This document shows positions 54,685-62,783 of a stretch of 64,000 nucleotides of DNA, piece after piece. Positions within the stretch are counted from its first letter, which is position 1. Every line of letters starts with the position of its first letter. Source of the stretch: Erythrobacter sp. CCH5-A1 (lineage in GTDB: Bacteria; Pseudomonadota; Alphaproteobacteria; Sphingomonadales; Sphingomonadaceae). The DNA is taken from contig NZ_LSKQ01000125.1 in the NCBI RefSeq assembly GCF_001557115.1, positions 14,242 to 78,241 of the forward strand. The letters are read 5' to 3'. Below the pieces are notes generated by a model. It saw nothing but the letters and a program-made list of their open reading frames with translations, made no database searches and was not told where the DNA came from. Both the position numbers and the translations under genes were made by a program.

Positions 54685-54733
54685 CGGCCGTCGGAGCGTC
54701 CCGCAAGGGCCCGCTCCGGCGGCCGAATTTTTT
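54685..54733 (+). terminator. Rho-independent terminator of the aceA transcript
   Basis: CGGCCGTCGGAGCG (54685-54698) pairs with CGCTCCGGCGGCCG (54712-54725) with one G-U pair, followed by AA and six T. It is the clearest intrinsic terminator in the window. Confidence 0.92.
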
Positions 54734-54752
54734 GTTTGGGCGGGCGCTGGGC

Positions 54753-56072
54753 TTACTTCTTCGCCAACAACTTCAGCGTCGCTGCCGTCAGCGCCTCGGT
54801 CGCGGTGGCGATCACCACCGGCGCATCGGGGGCCCAGAACGGCGAGTGCAGCGAGGGCAGCTCGACCTCGCCCTTCTGCGCCTTCTCCCACTGCGCTTGC
54901 GGGACCCCGCCGACCCAGAAGATCAGGCTTTCGATATTGGCCTTGTCGGCGCGGTAGTAGCGGCTGAAATCCTCGCCCCCCATCACCGCCGGGGTCTCCA
55001 TGATCCGCCCCTCGAAACGGGGTTTGAGACCGGCGATCACCCGATCGGTGAATTCGGGCGTGTTGTAGGTCGCGGGCGTATAGGGGTCCTGCACCGTGAC
55101 CTTCGGCATCTTGTCCTCGGGCATGCCGGCCGCGATCGCCTCGCCCTTCGCAATGCGGGCGATCCCTTCGAGCAGGTGCTTCCTCGTCTCGTCCGAATAG
55201 CTGCGCACCGTCAGCTGGAGCCGCGCCTGATCGGGAATGATGTTGTGCTTGGCGCCCGCCTGGAAGCTGCCCACCGTCACCACCGCCGGATCGGACGGGT
55301 TCTGCTCGCGGCTGACCAGTGTCTGGAGCCGCATCACGATGCTCGAGGCAAGCACGATCGGGTCCTTGGTAGTGTGCGGATAGGCACCGTGGCCACCCAC
55401 GCCCGGCACCACCACGTCGACCGAATCCACATTGGCGAGCGCGAAGCCCTTGGAATAGCCGATCTGCCCCGCCGGGAACTGCGCGGCGTCATGAAACGCG
55501 AGCACATACTGGGGCTTGGGAAAGCGGGTGAACAGCCCGTCATCGAGCATCGCCTTGGCGCCCTGGCCGGTTTCCTCGGCGGGCTGGAGGATCATCACCA
55601 GCGTCCCCGACCACTCCTTGCGCCGCGCCGCCATGAGCTGCGCGGTGCCGATCCAGGCGGTCATGTGGGTATCGTGCCCGCAGGCGTGCATCACCCCGGT
55701 CTCGGTCCCGTTCTGGGCGACGGCGCGCACTTTGGAGGCGAAGGGGAGCCCGGTCTGCTCGATCACCGGCAGCCCGTCCATGTCGGCGCGCAGCATCACC
55801 ACCGGGCCGGGGCCGTTCTTCATCACCGCGACCACGCCGGTCTTGCCCACGCCCTCAGTCACCTCGAAGCCCAGCACCCTCGCGCGCGCGGCGAGTTTCT
55901 TGGCGGTCTCGACCTCCTGAAACGACAGCTCGGGGTGGGCGTGGAGATCCTTGTAGAGCTCGACGAGCTGCGGCATCTGCGCCGTCACCGCATCGCGCAG
56001 TTCGTCTGCTTGCACCGGCACCGCCCCCAGCGCCAGCACGCTCGCCCCCGCCAGCATCGCCATCATCCGCAT
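54753..56072 (-). CDS. Secreted M20 family amidohydrolase/carboxypeptidase
   Basis: The 439-residue exported enzyme has a signal peptide (MRMMAMLAGASVLALGAVPVQADE) and an M20D-type catalytic fold. Metal-binding features are HACGHDTHMTAW and PAEETGQGAKAM (about residues 135-185), and MGGEDFSRYY near 375. The family cleaves amino-acyl amides such as N-acyl amino acids and indole-acetyl conjugates. The dimerisation insert (VDVVVPGVGGHGAYPHTTKDPI) is complete. The substrate is unknown. It faces the aceA terminator. The 246-nt gap on the other side leads to tRNA-Leu and shows no gene. Confidence 0.9.
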   Translation of the reverse strand: MRMMAMLAGASVLALGAVPVQADELRDAVTAQMPQLVELYKDLHAHPELSFQEVETAKKLAARARVLGFEVTEGVGKTGVVAVMKNGPGPVVMLRADMDGLPVIEQTGLPFASKVRAVAQNGTETGVMHACGHDTHMTAWIGTAQLMAARRKEWSGTLVMILQPAEETGQGAKAMLDDGLFTRFPKPQYVLAFHDAAQFPAGQIGYSKGFALANVDSVDVVVPGVGGHGAYPHTTKDPIVLASSIVMRLQTLVSREQNPSDPAVVTVGSFQAGAKHNIIPDQARLQLTVRSYSDETRKHLLEGIARIAKGEAIAAGMPEDKMPKVTVQDPYTPATYNTPEFTDRVIAGLKPRFEGRIMETPAVMGGEDFSRYYRADKANIESLIFWVGGVPQAQWEKAQKGEVELPSLHSPFWAPDAPVVIATATEALTAATLKLLAKK

Positions 56073-56318
56073 CGCTTGTCCCCTTCGAATACTGTGCCCG
56101 TCGTCGCCCTTGTTGGAGACAATGAGACACAGCCAAATTGCAAAATTCTATTCGCCCGCACCATCGCTCCTAAAGGGTCCCGACGGGTACCGGAAAAGGG
56201 CATGGAAGCGATCATGGCCGCACCATGACACAACCGCAATGGTGTAGGAAAGTGCCGCCTGCCTATGCGCTCAGGCATCTTTCGCGCGGCGAGGATCCAG
56301 CTGCGAACAGGAGAGGTG

Positions 56319-56403
56319 TGGTGCCCCTGGCCAGACTCGAACTGGCACATCTTTCGATAACCGATTTTGAGTCGGTCGCGTCTACCAATTCCACCACAGG
56401 GGC
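56319..56403 (-). tRNA. tRNA-Leu (anticodon CAA)
   Basis: Read on the minus strand it begins GCCCCTG and ends CAGGGGC-A-CCA with an encoded CCA. A class II variable arm (TATCGAAAGATG) is present, as required for Leu. The anticodon loop CTCAAAA gives CAA at 56367-56369. The 85-nt length is normal. The suhB-like gene, which precedes it in the direction of transcription, ends 55 nt away. Confidence 0.96.
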
Positions 56404-56458
56404 GCCCGGAGCGGATGCCACGCGCTGTTAGCGGGGCGCCCGCGCCAAGGCAATGGGT

Positions 56459-57277
56459 CTAGCGCAAGGCTCCGGCGAGCAGCTTGTGGAGCTTCGAGTG
56501 CAGCGCGTCGTTTGCCGCGAGAACCTGCTGCGAATGGATCGCCTCGCTGCGCCCGCGGAAGTCGCTGACGAAGCCCCCCGCCTCGCGCACCAGCAGGCAG
56601 CCCGCGGCGGTGTCCCAATCGGAAAGGCCGCTCTCCCAGAACCCGTCGAAGCGGCCCTGCGCGACATAGGCGAGATCGAGAGAAGCAGCGCCGAAGCGGC
56701 GGATCCCGGCGACCTCGGGACCGATGGCGCCGAAGATCTTGCTCCATTCGGCAAAGTCGCCGTGGCCGAAGAAGGGCACGCCGGTCGCCACCAGCGCATC
56801 CGACAGGCGCGAGCGGGCCGAAACGCGCAGGCGCGCATCGTGGAGCCACGCGCCGCGCGATTTCTCGGCCCAGAAGGTCTGGTCGGTGATCGGCTGGTAG
56901 ACCACGCCCGCCACGACATCGCCCCAGCCCTTGCCGTCGGGGCGCGGTTCCTGTGCAGCAATGGAGATGGCGAAGTGCGGGATGCCGTGGAGGAAGTTGC
57001 TGGTGCCGTCGAGCGGATCGACGATCCAGCGCGGCATGCCCGCATCGCCCTCGATCACGCCCGCCTCTTCCATCACGAAGCCCCACCCGGGGCGCGCGGC
57101 GGTGAGTTCGTCGTAGATCGTGCGCTCGGAGCGCATGTCGGCCTTGCTGACGAAATCGGCCGGGCCCTTGCGGGAGACCTGAAGGTGCTCGACTTCGCCG
57201 AAATCGCGCCGCAGACGCCCGCCCGCCTTGCGCGCGGCGCGTTCCATAACGCGGATGAGGCCGGAAATAGCTGCCAT
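56459..57277 (-). CDS. Inositol monophosphatase family protein (SuhB-like)
   Basis: This 272-residue protein of the IMPase superfamily is Mg-dependent and acts on sugar or inositol phosphates; SuhB can also have an RNA-related role. The metal-binding motif WIVDPLDGTSNFLHGIPHFA (about residues 84-103) and the second motif SDWDTAAGCLLVREAGG (about 218-234) are intact, with the glutamate in FVMEEAG. It begins directly after the stop of the ORFan (TAG-ATG), suggesting coupling. The substrate is not known. Confidence 0.9.
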   Translation of the reverse strand: MAAISGLIRVMERAARKAGGRLRRDFGEVEHLQVSRKGPADFVSKADMRSERTIYDELTAARPGWGFVMEEAGVIEGDAGMPRWIVDPLDGTSNFLHGIPHFAISIAAQEPRPDGKGWGDVVAGVVYQPITDQTFWAEKSRGAWLHDARLRVSARSRLSDALVATGVPFFGHGDFAEWSKIFGAIGPEVAGIRRFGAASLDLAYVAQGRFDGFWESGLSDWDTAAGCLLVREAGGFVSDFRGRSEAIHSQQVLAANDALHSKLHKLLAGALR

Positions 57278-57712
57278 CTAACTTTCCACTCGATCTAGTT
57301 CCACAGCGAAGTCCGTCGTGTGGATTTCAAATTCCAAGGCGCCCGTTTCGACCTTCACGATCAGATCGTGGATTTCGAACGTGTCCATCGTGCCGCAGTC
57401 ATAACCATCGGTTGATCGCGGAAATCCGCCCCATTTCCCTATTGAGCCGCGAGAGTCATGCTTCCGAATACCCGCTCCGGCATTAAGGAAAACGTCCACG
57501 CAGTTTCGGAAGACAATCGAACCCGTTCGATAACAGGCCCAGACATCCCCTCGCTTGAATGGCCTCCACTCAGGGTGCTCGCGGGTCAGGTGGAAATCGC
57601 AAAACAAGCGGATCGCATGACCCTGCTCGAACACGAAACCCATTAGCCAGCTGTCGGAAATATCCAGTCCGGCAAGCCTCGGATCATCGAAGTATTGCCG
57701 GACCAGCGCCAT
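57278..57712 (-). CDS. ORFan-like protein between efp and the suhB-like gene
   Basis: I do not recognise this 144-residue protein. Segments include LDISDSWLMGFVFEQGHAIRLFCDFHL, RRSTDGYDCGTMDTFEIHDLIVKVETG-like C-terminal part and four Cys. No signal or membrane span is seen. Codon use is less GC-biased than in neighbours (for example many A/T third positions), which is a sign of recent acquisition. It lies 8 nt after efp and its stop touches the next ATG, so it is in a tight same-strand array. It could be an immunity or small accessory protein, but this is only conjecture. Confidence 0.6.
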   Translation of the reverse strand: MALVRQYFDDPRLAGLDISDSWLMGFVFEQGHAIRLFCDFHLTREHPEWRPFKRGDVWACYRTGSIVFRNCVDVFLNAGAGIRKHDSRGSIGKWGGFPRSTDGYDCGTMDTFEIHDLIVKVETGALEFEIHTTDFAVELDRVES

Positions 57713-57720
57713 TCAAATCC

Positions 57721-58284
57721 TCAGCCCGCCTTGCCGACGTAGGCCTGCTCGTAGACGTCGACGATGATGCGCGTGCCGCTGCCGATGTGCGGCGGGACCA
57801 TGATGCGCACACCGTTGTCGAGGATCGCGGGCTTGTAGCTCGACGAGGCGGTCTGGCCCTTCACCACGGCGTCGGCCTCGACGATGGTGGCTTCGACTTG
57901 CGCGGGCAGCTCCACCGAGATCGGCTTTTCGTCCCACAGTTCGAGCGCGACCTGCATCCCGTCCTGCAGGAAGGGGCGCGCATCGCCCAGCAGGTCGCCG
58001 GGGAGCGTGATCTGCTCGTAGGTGTCGTTGTCCATGAAGACGAGATCATCGCCCTCGGCATAGAGGAACTGGAAGTCCTTGGTGTCGAGCCGCACGCGCT
58101 CGACCGTGTCGGCGCTGCGGAAGCGCACGTTGGTCTTGCGGCCATCCTGCAGGTTCTTCATTTCGACCTGCATATAGGCCCCGCCCTTGCCCGGCTGGGT
58201 GTGCTGGATCTTGGCGACCTTCCAGATGCCGCCTTCATATTCGAGAATGTTGCCGGGGCGGATATCGACGCCGCTGATCTTCAT
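57721..58284 (-). CDS. efp: Elongation factor P
   Basis: EF-P relieves ribosome stalling at proline runs. The 187-residue protein has the KOW-like domain I with the tip loop [16 protein letters not shown], where Lys33 is the position modified by EpmA in other bacteria, then two OB domains. The C-terminal motif ([40 protein letters not shown]) is standard. No modification gene (epmA, epmB or earP) is seen in the window. Confidence 0.96.
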   Translation of the reverse strand: MKISGVDIRPGNILEYEGGIWKVAKIQHTQPGKGGAYMQVEMKNLQDGRKTNVRFRSADTVERVRLDTKDFQFLYAEGDDLVFMDNDTYEQITLPGDLLGDARPFLQDGMQVALELWDEKPISVELPAQVEATIVEADAVVKGQTASSSYKPAILDNGVRIMVPPHIGSGTRIIVDVYEQAYVGKAG

Positions 58285-58478
58285 GGGCTGTGGGCCTTTT
58301 TACGAGGTGGAAAGAGCAAGGCGGCGGGCTGCCGGACAGGCGCCGCGCCGGAAAGAATGCGCGCCCATAGCCGAGCATGGCGGACGGGGCAAGCGGGCGG
58401 CACTGCTCCAGCTCCCCGGCACGCGCGCATGGTTAATGCCATGGCGCACGCGCATCCGGGCTGATAAAGGGCTCCACC

Positions 58479-58922
58479 ATGAAGAACCGTTACGTGTTCC
58501 TGCTGCTGGTCAGCGCCGCTGCCGCCGCCGCTCTTCTGCCGAGCCGGGGGCAGGGCATGGAAGAGGCCCAGCAGACCGACAACCGCACTGCCTCGCGCCC
58601 GCAAGGCTCGGCGGGCATGGCGACGGGCGGCATGCTCGGCATCCTGCGCCACGGCGACTGGGAATGCGCGCTGCCGGGCGATGCGGGGGGCGAGGCCTTC
58701 GTGCCCGTGCCCGCCGAGGCGTTCCGCATCGGCACCGCCTCGAGCTACGAGAGCCCCGCGGGCAGCGGCATCTACCTCCTGCGCGGCAACGAGGTGATCT
58801 TCACTCGCGGCCCCAAGAAAGACGAGCGCTACAGGGTGCTCGGCGACAACACCTTGCAGAAGCTCGCGCCTGACGGGTCGCCGAGCCGCCTGATCTGCAC
58901 GCGGGTGTCGAGCGGGGCCTGA
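58479..58922 (+). CDS. Secreted protein of unknown function
   Basis: The 147-residue protein has a signal peptide (MKNRYVFLLLVSAAAAAALLPSRG) and a low-complexity stretch, then a compact C-terminal domain with two Cys (GDWECALPGD and SRLICTRVS) that could form a disulphide. The segments FRIGTASSYESPAGSGIYLLRGNEVIFTRGPKKDERYRVL indicate beta structure. I do not recognise the family. It lies opposite in direction to efp and upstream of the TetR region. Confidence 0.7.
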   Translation: MKNRYVFLLLVSAAAAAALLPSRGQGMEEAQQTDNRTASRPQGSAGMATGGMLGILRHGDWECALPGDAGGEAFVPVPAEAFRIGTASSYESPAGSGIYLLRGNEVIFTRGPKKDERYRVLGDNTLQKLAPDGSPSRLICTRVSSGA

Positions 58923-59005
58923 GCCGGTTCACCGCGTCCGCGGTCCCCACCACAGTTCCAATTCCCATCGGCCGATGCTTTCCGGCCGTGTCGCGGCTGC
59001 GCTTG

Positions 59006-59048
59006 GTTGACAGCGTCAACGTGCTGCAATAGTGTTGACAGTGTCAAC
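59006..59048 (+). promoter_or_regulatory. Two palindromic operators and promoter of the TetR operon
   Basis: GTTGACAGCGTCAAC (59006-59020) and the perfect dyad GTTGACAGTGTCAAC (59034-59048) are centred 28 bp apart. The first includes a -35-like TTGACA (59007-59012), with TAGTGT (59030-59035) 17 nt on as a possible -10. A repressor on these sites would block the promoter of the TetR gene directly downstream, so autoregulation is likely. Confidence 0.65.
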
Positions 59049-59123
59049 CTCGGGAGTTGCACCTTTGTCCGCCATCTTGCTTTTACCCAGTGAGTGTTCC
59101 CTCGCCGGTTGCGAGCGCCGGAG

Positions 59124-59765
59124 ATGATGGCGCGCACCCAGAAAAGCACCGGGGTTGATCTGCGCGAGGCTTGCCTCGACGAGGCCCTCGCCATCATCAC
59201 CCAGTCTGGCGTGGAGAAACTCAGCCTGCGCGAGGTGGCTCGCCGGCTCGGCGTCTCGCATCAGGCCCCCTACCGCCACTTCGCGAGCCGCGATCACCTG
59301 CTGGCCGAGATCGTGCGCCGCGCCTTTGCCGATTTCGCAGCCGCGCTGCGATCGCCGCCGACAACCGATGATCCTGCGGCCGATGCGCTTGCGATGGGCT
59401 TTGCCTATGTCCGCTTCGCGCTGACCGAGCCGCTCAAATATCGCCTCATATTCGGAGGCAGCCTGCCTGATCCGCACGCGCACACCGACATGATGCTGGG
59501 CGCGCGCGAGTCCTTCGAGGTCCTGCGTGCCTCACTCACCCGGGTGGCAAGGGCGCGCGGGGAGACGCCGACGCGCGAGTCCATCGATGCCGAATCCCTG
59601 TTCGCTTGGTCGAGTCTGCACGGCGTGGTCAGCCTGATGCGGACCGACGCGATGGGCACGCTCGATCTGGCGCAAGGCGCGCGCGATGCCTTCGTCATGC
59701 AGGCGCTGCAGAAGATCGGGGCGGCGCTCGGGATTGTCAGAAAGCCTGAAGGAGGCGGCGCGTGA
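59124..59765 (+). CDS. TetR/AcrR family transcriptional regulator
   Basis: The 213-residue one-component repressor has an N-terminal HTH (LREACLDEALAIITQSGVEKLSLREVARRLGVSHQAPYRHFASRDHLLAEIV, about residues 14-65) and a C-terminal ligand domain with the WHG-like segment FAWSSLHGVVSLM near 175. Starts at 59094 (GTG), 59124 and 59127 are possible. The DUF4188 gene overlaps its stop (GTGA), so the pair is an operon controlled by two upstream palindromes. The inducer is unknown. Confidence 0.88.
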   Translation: MMARTQKSTGVDLREACLDEALAIITQSGVEKLSLREVARRLGVSHQAPYRHFASRDHLLAEIVRRAFADFAAALRSPPTTDDPAADALAMGFAYVRFALTEPLKYRLIFGGSLPDPHAHTDMMLGARESFEVLRASLTRVARARGETPTRESIDAESLFAWSSLHGVVSLMRTDAMGTLDLAQGARDAFVMQALQKIGAALGIVRKPEGGGA

Positions 59766-60322
59766 GCGCAGTGCTGAAAGGCCGCTGGACGGCCCATAGC
59801 GATCGGGGATTCACCGTATTCCTCATCGGGATGCGGATCAATCACTGGTGGATGGTACACCAGTGGCTGCCGCTGATCCTCAGCATGGGCCGGATGATCC
59901 GCGAGCTCGAAGAGCGCCCGGAGCTCGGCTTTCTGGGCTGCAAATCGTGGTTCGGACGGACCATCCTGCTGGTCCAGTACTGGAGCTCGTTCGAGACGCT
60001 GGAGGCCTATGCCAGGGCCAAGGACCTCAGCCACGTGCCCGCCTGGGCAGATTTCAATCGCAAGTTCGCGGCCACGGAAGCGGTCGGGATCTATCACGAG
60101 ACTTACCGTATCGCCCCAGGCCAATTCGAGAACGTGTTCGTCAACATGCCACCCACCTTGCTGGGCAACTGCACCACACTCATCGAGGTGAAGGGCAATC
60201 TCGCAACCGCGAGGGGGCGCATGGGTCAGGCTGCCAATGATCACCCCGCCGCTCCGCAGGAATCTGCGCGCAATCGCGAGCCAGAGATTCTCCGGCTGAC
60301 ACCGGCACCGGATCGGATTTGA
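59762..60322 (+). CDS. DUF4188 family protein (monooxygenase-like)
   Basis: This 186-residue protein has the DUF4188 pattern: FTVFLIGMRINHWWMVHQWLPLILSMGRMIREL, GFLGCKSWFGRTILLVQYWSSFETLEAYAR and HVPAWADFNRKFAATEAVGIYHETYRI. The family resembles ABM-type monooxygenases or aldoxime dehydratases, but its activity is not proven. The C-terminal 35 residues look disordered. GTG 59762 overlaps the TetR stop, so it is probably derepressed when the TetR ligand is present. Confidence 0.82.
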   Translation: MSAVLKGRWTAHSDRGFTVFLIGMRINHWWMVHQWLPLILSMGRMIRELEERPELGFLGCKSWFGRTILLVQYWSSFETLEAYARAKDLSHVPAWADFNRKFAATEAVGIYHETYRIAPGQFENVFVNMPPTLLGNCTTLIEVKGNLATARGRMGQAANDHPAAPQESARNREPEILRLTPAPDRI

Positions 60323-60325
60323 GAC

Positions 60326-60583
60326 ATGGCAATGAAAAATCTGGATGAGCCGTCAGGTACCCAATCCGGCATCAGGGCAGAGGGAAGCCGCGATGTGATC
60401 AACTGCTCATACGGTGCCACACGGGCTTCGCTGTCCGAACTGATCGAACTCGTCGAACAAGCCCTTGCCAAGGCCGACGCGCTGGAACTTGCGATGGTCG
60501 GCATCGATCTTTGCACCGCGCTCGAGCGCCTGAAGGCGATGGACCGCCCTGTCCTTCCCTTTGTCCCGCCAGACAACCCCTAG
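60326..60583 (+). CDS. Small protein of unknown function
   Basis: This 85-residue protein has a hydrophilic N-terminal half and a C-terminal amphipathic helix (SLSELIELVEQALAKADALELAMVGIDLCTALERLKAM). The ATG is 3 nt after the DUF4188 stop, so it may be the third gene of the TetR operon. No domain is recognised. The closeness to the upstream stop and the regular helix pattern are the main support. Confidence 0.55.
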   Translation: MAMKNLDEPSGTQSGIRAEGSRDVINCSYGATRASLSELIELVEQALAKADALELAMVGIDLCTALERLKAMDRPVLPFVPPDNP

Positions 60584-60716
60584 TTTTTCCTTCCGCGATG
60601 GCCGATCAATTGGGGCGCTGAGCGCGAGGAACCGCGCGCGATTGACTTTGCGAATGGCCTCGCCCCAGATAGGCAGGATGCCGCGCAGGGCGCGTGTTGA
60701 TCCGGGGGAGGCAAGC

Positions 60717-61445
60717 GTGGGCGAGAATGATGGCTGCGCGCCCAAGGCACACGAAGAAAAGACCCGCCTCGTCGACATCGCCGAGGACACCATCGGTTTC
60801 GGGGAAACCGAATGGCACACGTTCCGTGACCTGCTTGTCCGGCCTCGGGCAGTGCTCGATACCTATATGGAATTGGGACCGACTGGCGGTGGTCGGTACA
60901 AGCGCCCGCTCGGCTTCTACATCGCCTTGTGCGGGCTGCTGACCTTCTACCTTTTCCTCCTCGGCGGCTTCAAGGGCATCATCGAGGCGCAGCCGCCCGA
61001 GACGATCAACCCGTGGCTCGAACGATCGGGCAAGAGCCGCGAGAGCTTCATCAGCGATGTCGACGGCTGGATGTCGGTGCTCGGCACCCCCGTCCTGTCG
61101 GTCTTCTACGCGCTGGTCACCGCGCCGCTGCTGGTGTGGTGGAGCGGGCTCGACTGGCGGCGGGGAGTCCGGGCGACCTTCGTCCTGCTCAACGCCTGGA
61201 CGGTGCCGATCGTACTGCTCGGCCCGCTGCCTTACATCGTCCCCTATCAGGCAGTCACCAGCCTGCTTCTGCAGGCGCTGCTGGTGGTCGCCTTCCTGCG
61301 CATGGGCATGGGCCTGTGGTTCCGGAACTGGCCGGTAGGTGTGGCCAAGGGGGTGGTGCTTATCGTGGTTCTGGCGATTGGCTCGATCATCGGCATGTAC
61401 CCGGTGCTGCACATGAGCCTGCTGGCGGCCGCACTCGGCAATTGA
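60717..61445 (+). CDS. Multi-pass membrane protein, DUF3667/Yip1-like
   Basis: The 242-residue protein has an N-terminal cytoplasmic part (EKTRLVDIAEDTIGFGETEWHTFRDLLVRPRAVLDTYMELG) and about five membrane spans from residue 60 (YIALCGLLTFYLFLLGGF, LSVFYALVTAPLLVWW, WTVPIVLLGPLPYIV, LLLQALLVVAFLRMGMG, GVVLIVVLAIGSIIGMYP). The layout resembles DUF3667/Yip1-type proteins but the match is weak. GTG 60717 is chosen because GGGGGAG lies 6-7 nt upstream; the longer frame from 60561 adds non-coding-like residues. Confidence 0.65.
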   Translation: MGENDGCAPKAHEEKTRLVDIAEDTIGFGETEWHTFRDLLVRPRAVLDTYMELGPTGGGRYKRPLGFYIALCGLLTFYLFLLGGFKGIIEAQPPETINPWLERSGKSRESFISDVDGWMSVLGTPVLSVFYALVTAPLLVWWSGLDWRRGVRATFVLLNAWTVPIVLLGPLPYIVPYQAVTSLLLQALLVVAFLRMGMGLWFRNWPVGVAKGVVLIVVLAIGSIIGMYPVLHMSLLAAALGN

Positions 61446-61522
61446 TCGCAGCGCGGCGGGGGATGGCCGGAGCGCCTACCGACGCATTACTTGAGCGAAA
61501 GACTCGAACGCCCGCGGGCTGC

Positions 61523-62098
61523 TCACCGCCCTGCCAGCCAGAAAACATGCATGAACCACACCTCGCGCGCGAGGAACGGAAACTGCGTGCCGAGGCTGCG
61601 GTAGCGGGTGGTGGGCGTGGGCGATGGCAGCGCGGCGAAACCCTCTGCCGCCGCCATCGCCATGGCGCGGCGCATGTGGAGCGGGTCCGAGACGATCACT
61701 ACCGGCTTGCTACGCTCGGGCCCCAGCACCTGAGCAGCATTGGCTAAGTTCTGGCGGGTGGTGCGCGAGCGGTCTTCCTTCAGGATCGCAGACAAGGGCA
61801 CGCCGCTCACCATCAGGTAGTCCCGGCCCGCCGCTGCTTCGGAAATCTGGTCCTCGGGCGATATGCCGCCGGTCACAAGGATGCGTTTCACCCTTCCGGT
61901 GCGGTAGAGCGCAGCTGCGTGATCGAGCCGGGCGGCAAAGACAGGGGAAGGCCACCGGTCGAACGTCGCCGCGCCGAGGACGATGGCGGTCTCGCCCCGC
62001 TCCGCGCCCGTCACCGCCGGGCCGGCCGCGATCCAAGCGGCAACCGCGCCAAGCCACAGGACAAGCGCCCCCGCCGCCATGGCGAGGCGACGCTTCAC
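61523..62098 (-). CDS. YdcF/DUF218 family protein
   Basis: The 191-residue protein has an N-terminal membrane segment (LAMAAGALVLWLGAVAAWIAAGP) and the DUF218 domain with ETAIVLGAATFDRWPSPVFAARLDHAAALYRTGRVKRILVTGG and a SDPLHMRRAMAMA block. Members such as SanA and ElyC act at the envelope. The GTG at 62098 overlaps the thiE stop (GTGA). The link to thiamine synthesis is only positional. The 77-nt gap to the convergent membrane protein gene shows no feature. Confidence 0.87.
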   Translation of the reverse strand: MKRRLAMAAGALVLWLGAVAAWIAAGPAVTGAERGETAIVLGAATFDRWPSPVFAARLDHAAALYRTGRVKRILVTGGISPEDQISEAAAGRDYLMVSGVPLSAILKEDRSRTTRQNLANAAQVLGPERSKPVVIVSDPLHMRRAMAMAAAEGFAALPSPTPTTRYRSLGTQFPFLAREVWFMHVFWLAGR

Positions 62099-62733
62099 CC
62101 CCGCATCACCCTGGCGAAAGCCTCGATCGCGGCGACCTCGTCCCCGCCCCAGACGGCATGCGACACCGCGAGGAAATCCGCCCCCGCCTCGACCAGCGGC
62201 TTGCAGTTCTCGGGCGTGATCCCGCCGATGGCAACGCAGGGGATTTCGAACAGCTGGGTCCACCACTGGAGCAACTCGGGAAGCGGGCGCTCGGCGTCGC
62301 CCTTGTCCTTCGTGCTTGAGGGAAAGAACGCCCCGAAGGCGACATAATCCGCCCCCGCCTCGCCCGCTTCCATCGCCATGTGGCGGCTGGCGTGGCAGGT
62401 GACGCCGATCTGCGCCTCGCGGCCGAGTTCGGCGCGCGCGTCCTTAGGTGAGCCGTCGTCCTGCCCGAGATGCACCCCGTCGGCCTTCAACCGCTTGGCC
62501 AGCGCGACCGAATCGTTGACGATGAAGGCCACGTCATGCGCAGCGCAGATCGCTTGGAGGGGGGCGGCAAGGCGCGCGGCCTCGTGCTGGTCCACGCCTT
62601 TCACCCGGAACTGGAAGGCGGTGACAAGATCGCCATGCCGCCGCGCGCCCGCGGCCAGCGCCCGCTCGAGCCGCGCGGGAAACTCGCCGCCGACGTCGAG
62701 GGGGGAAATGAGATAGAGCTGTGTCTGGGTCAT
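62095..62733 (-). CDS. thiE: Thiamine-phosphate synthase
   Basis: ThiE joins HMP-pyrophosphate and thiazole-phosphate to form thiamine phosphate. The 212-residue TIM barrel has VNDSVALAKRLKADGVHLGQDD (about residues 75-96), IGVTCHASRHMAMEAGEAGADYVAFGAFFPSSTK and CVAIGGITPENCKPLVEAGADFLAVSHAVW. The start MTQTQLYLISP is chosen by family alignment; the frame continues upstream without coding character. No TPP riboswitch is seen in the short 50-nt gap upstream. Confidence 0.92.
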   Translation of the reverse strand: MTQTQLYLISPLDVGGEFPARLERALAAGARRHGDLVTAFQFRVKGVDQHEAARLAAPLQAICAAHDVAFIVNDSVALAKRLKADGVHLGQDDGSPKDARAELGREAQIGVTCHASRHMAMEAGEAGADYVAFGAFFPSSTKDKGDAERPLPELLQWWTQLFEIPCVAIGGITPENCKPLVEAGADFLAVSHAVWGGDEVAAIEAFARVMRG

Positions 62734-62783
62734 CCGAGGCGCATTAGCCGATTTCGCGGCAATGTCAGCCTGCCTCCTCCATG

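Noticed and set aside
62734..62783. TPP riboswitch upstream of thiE
   Set aside because: The gap is only 50 nt and lacks the conserved CUGAGA and ACCUGA elements.
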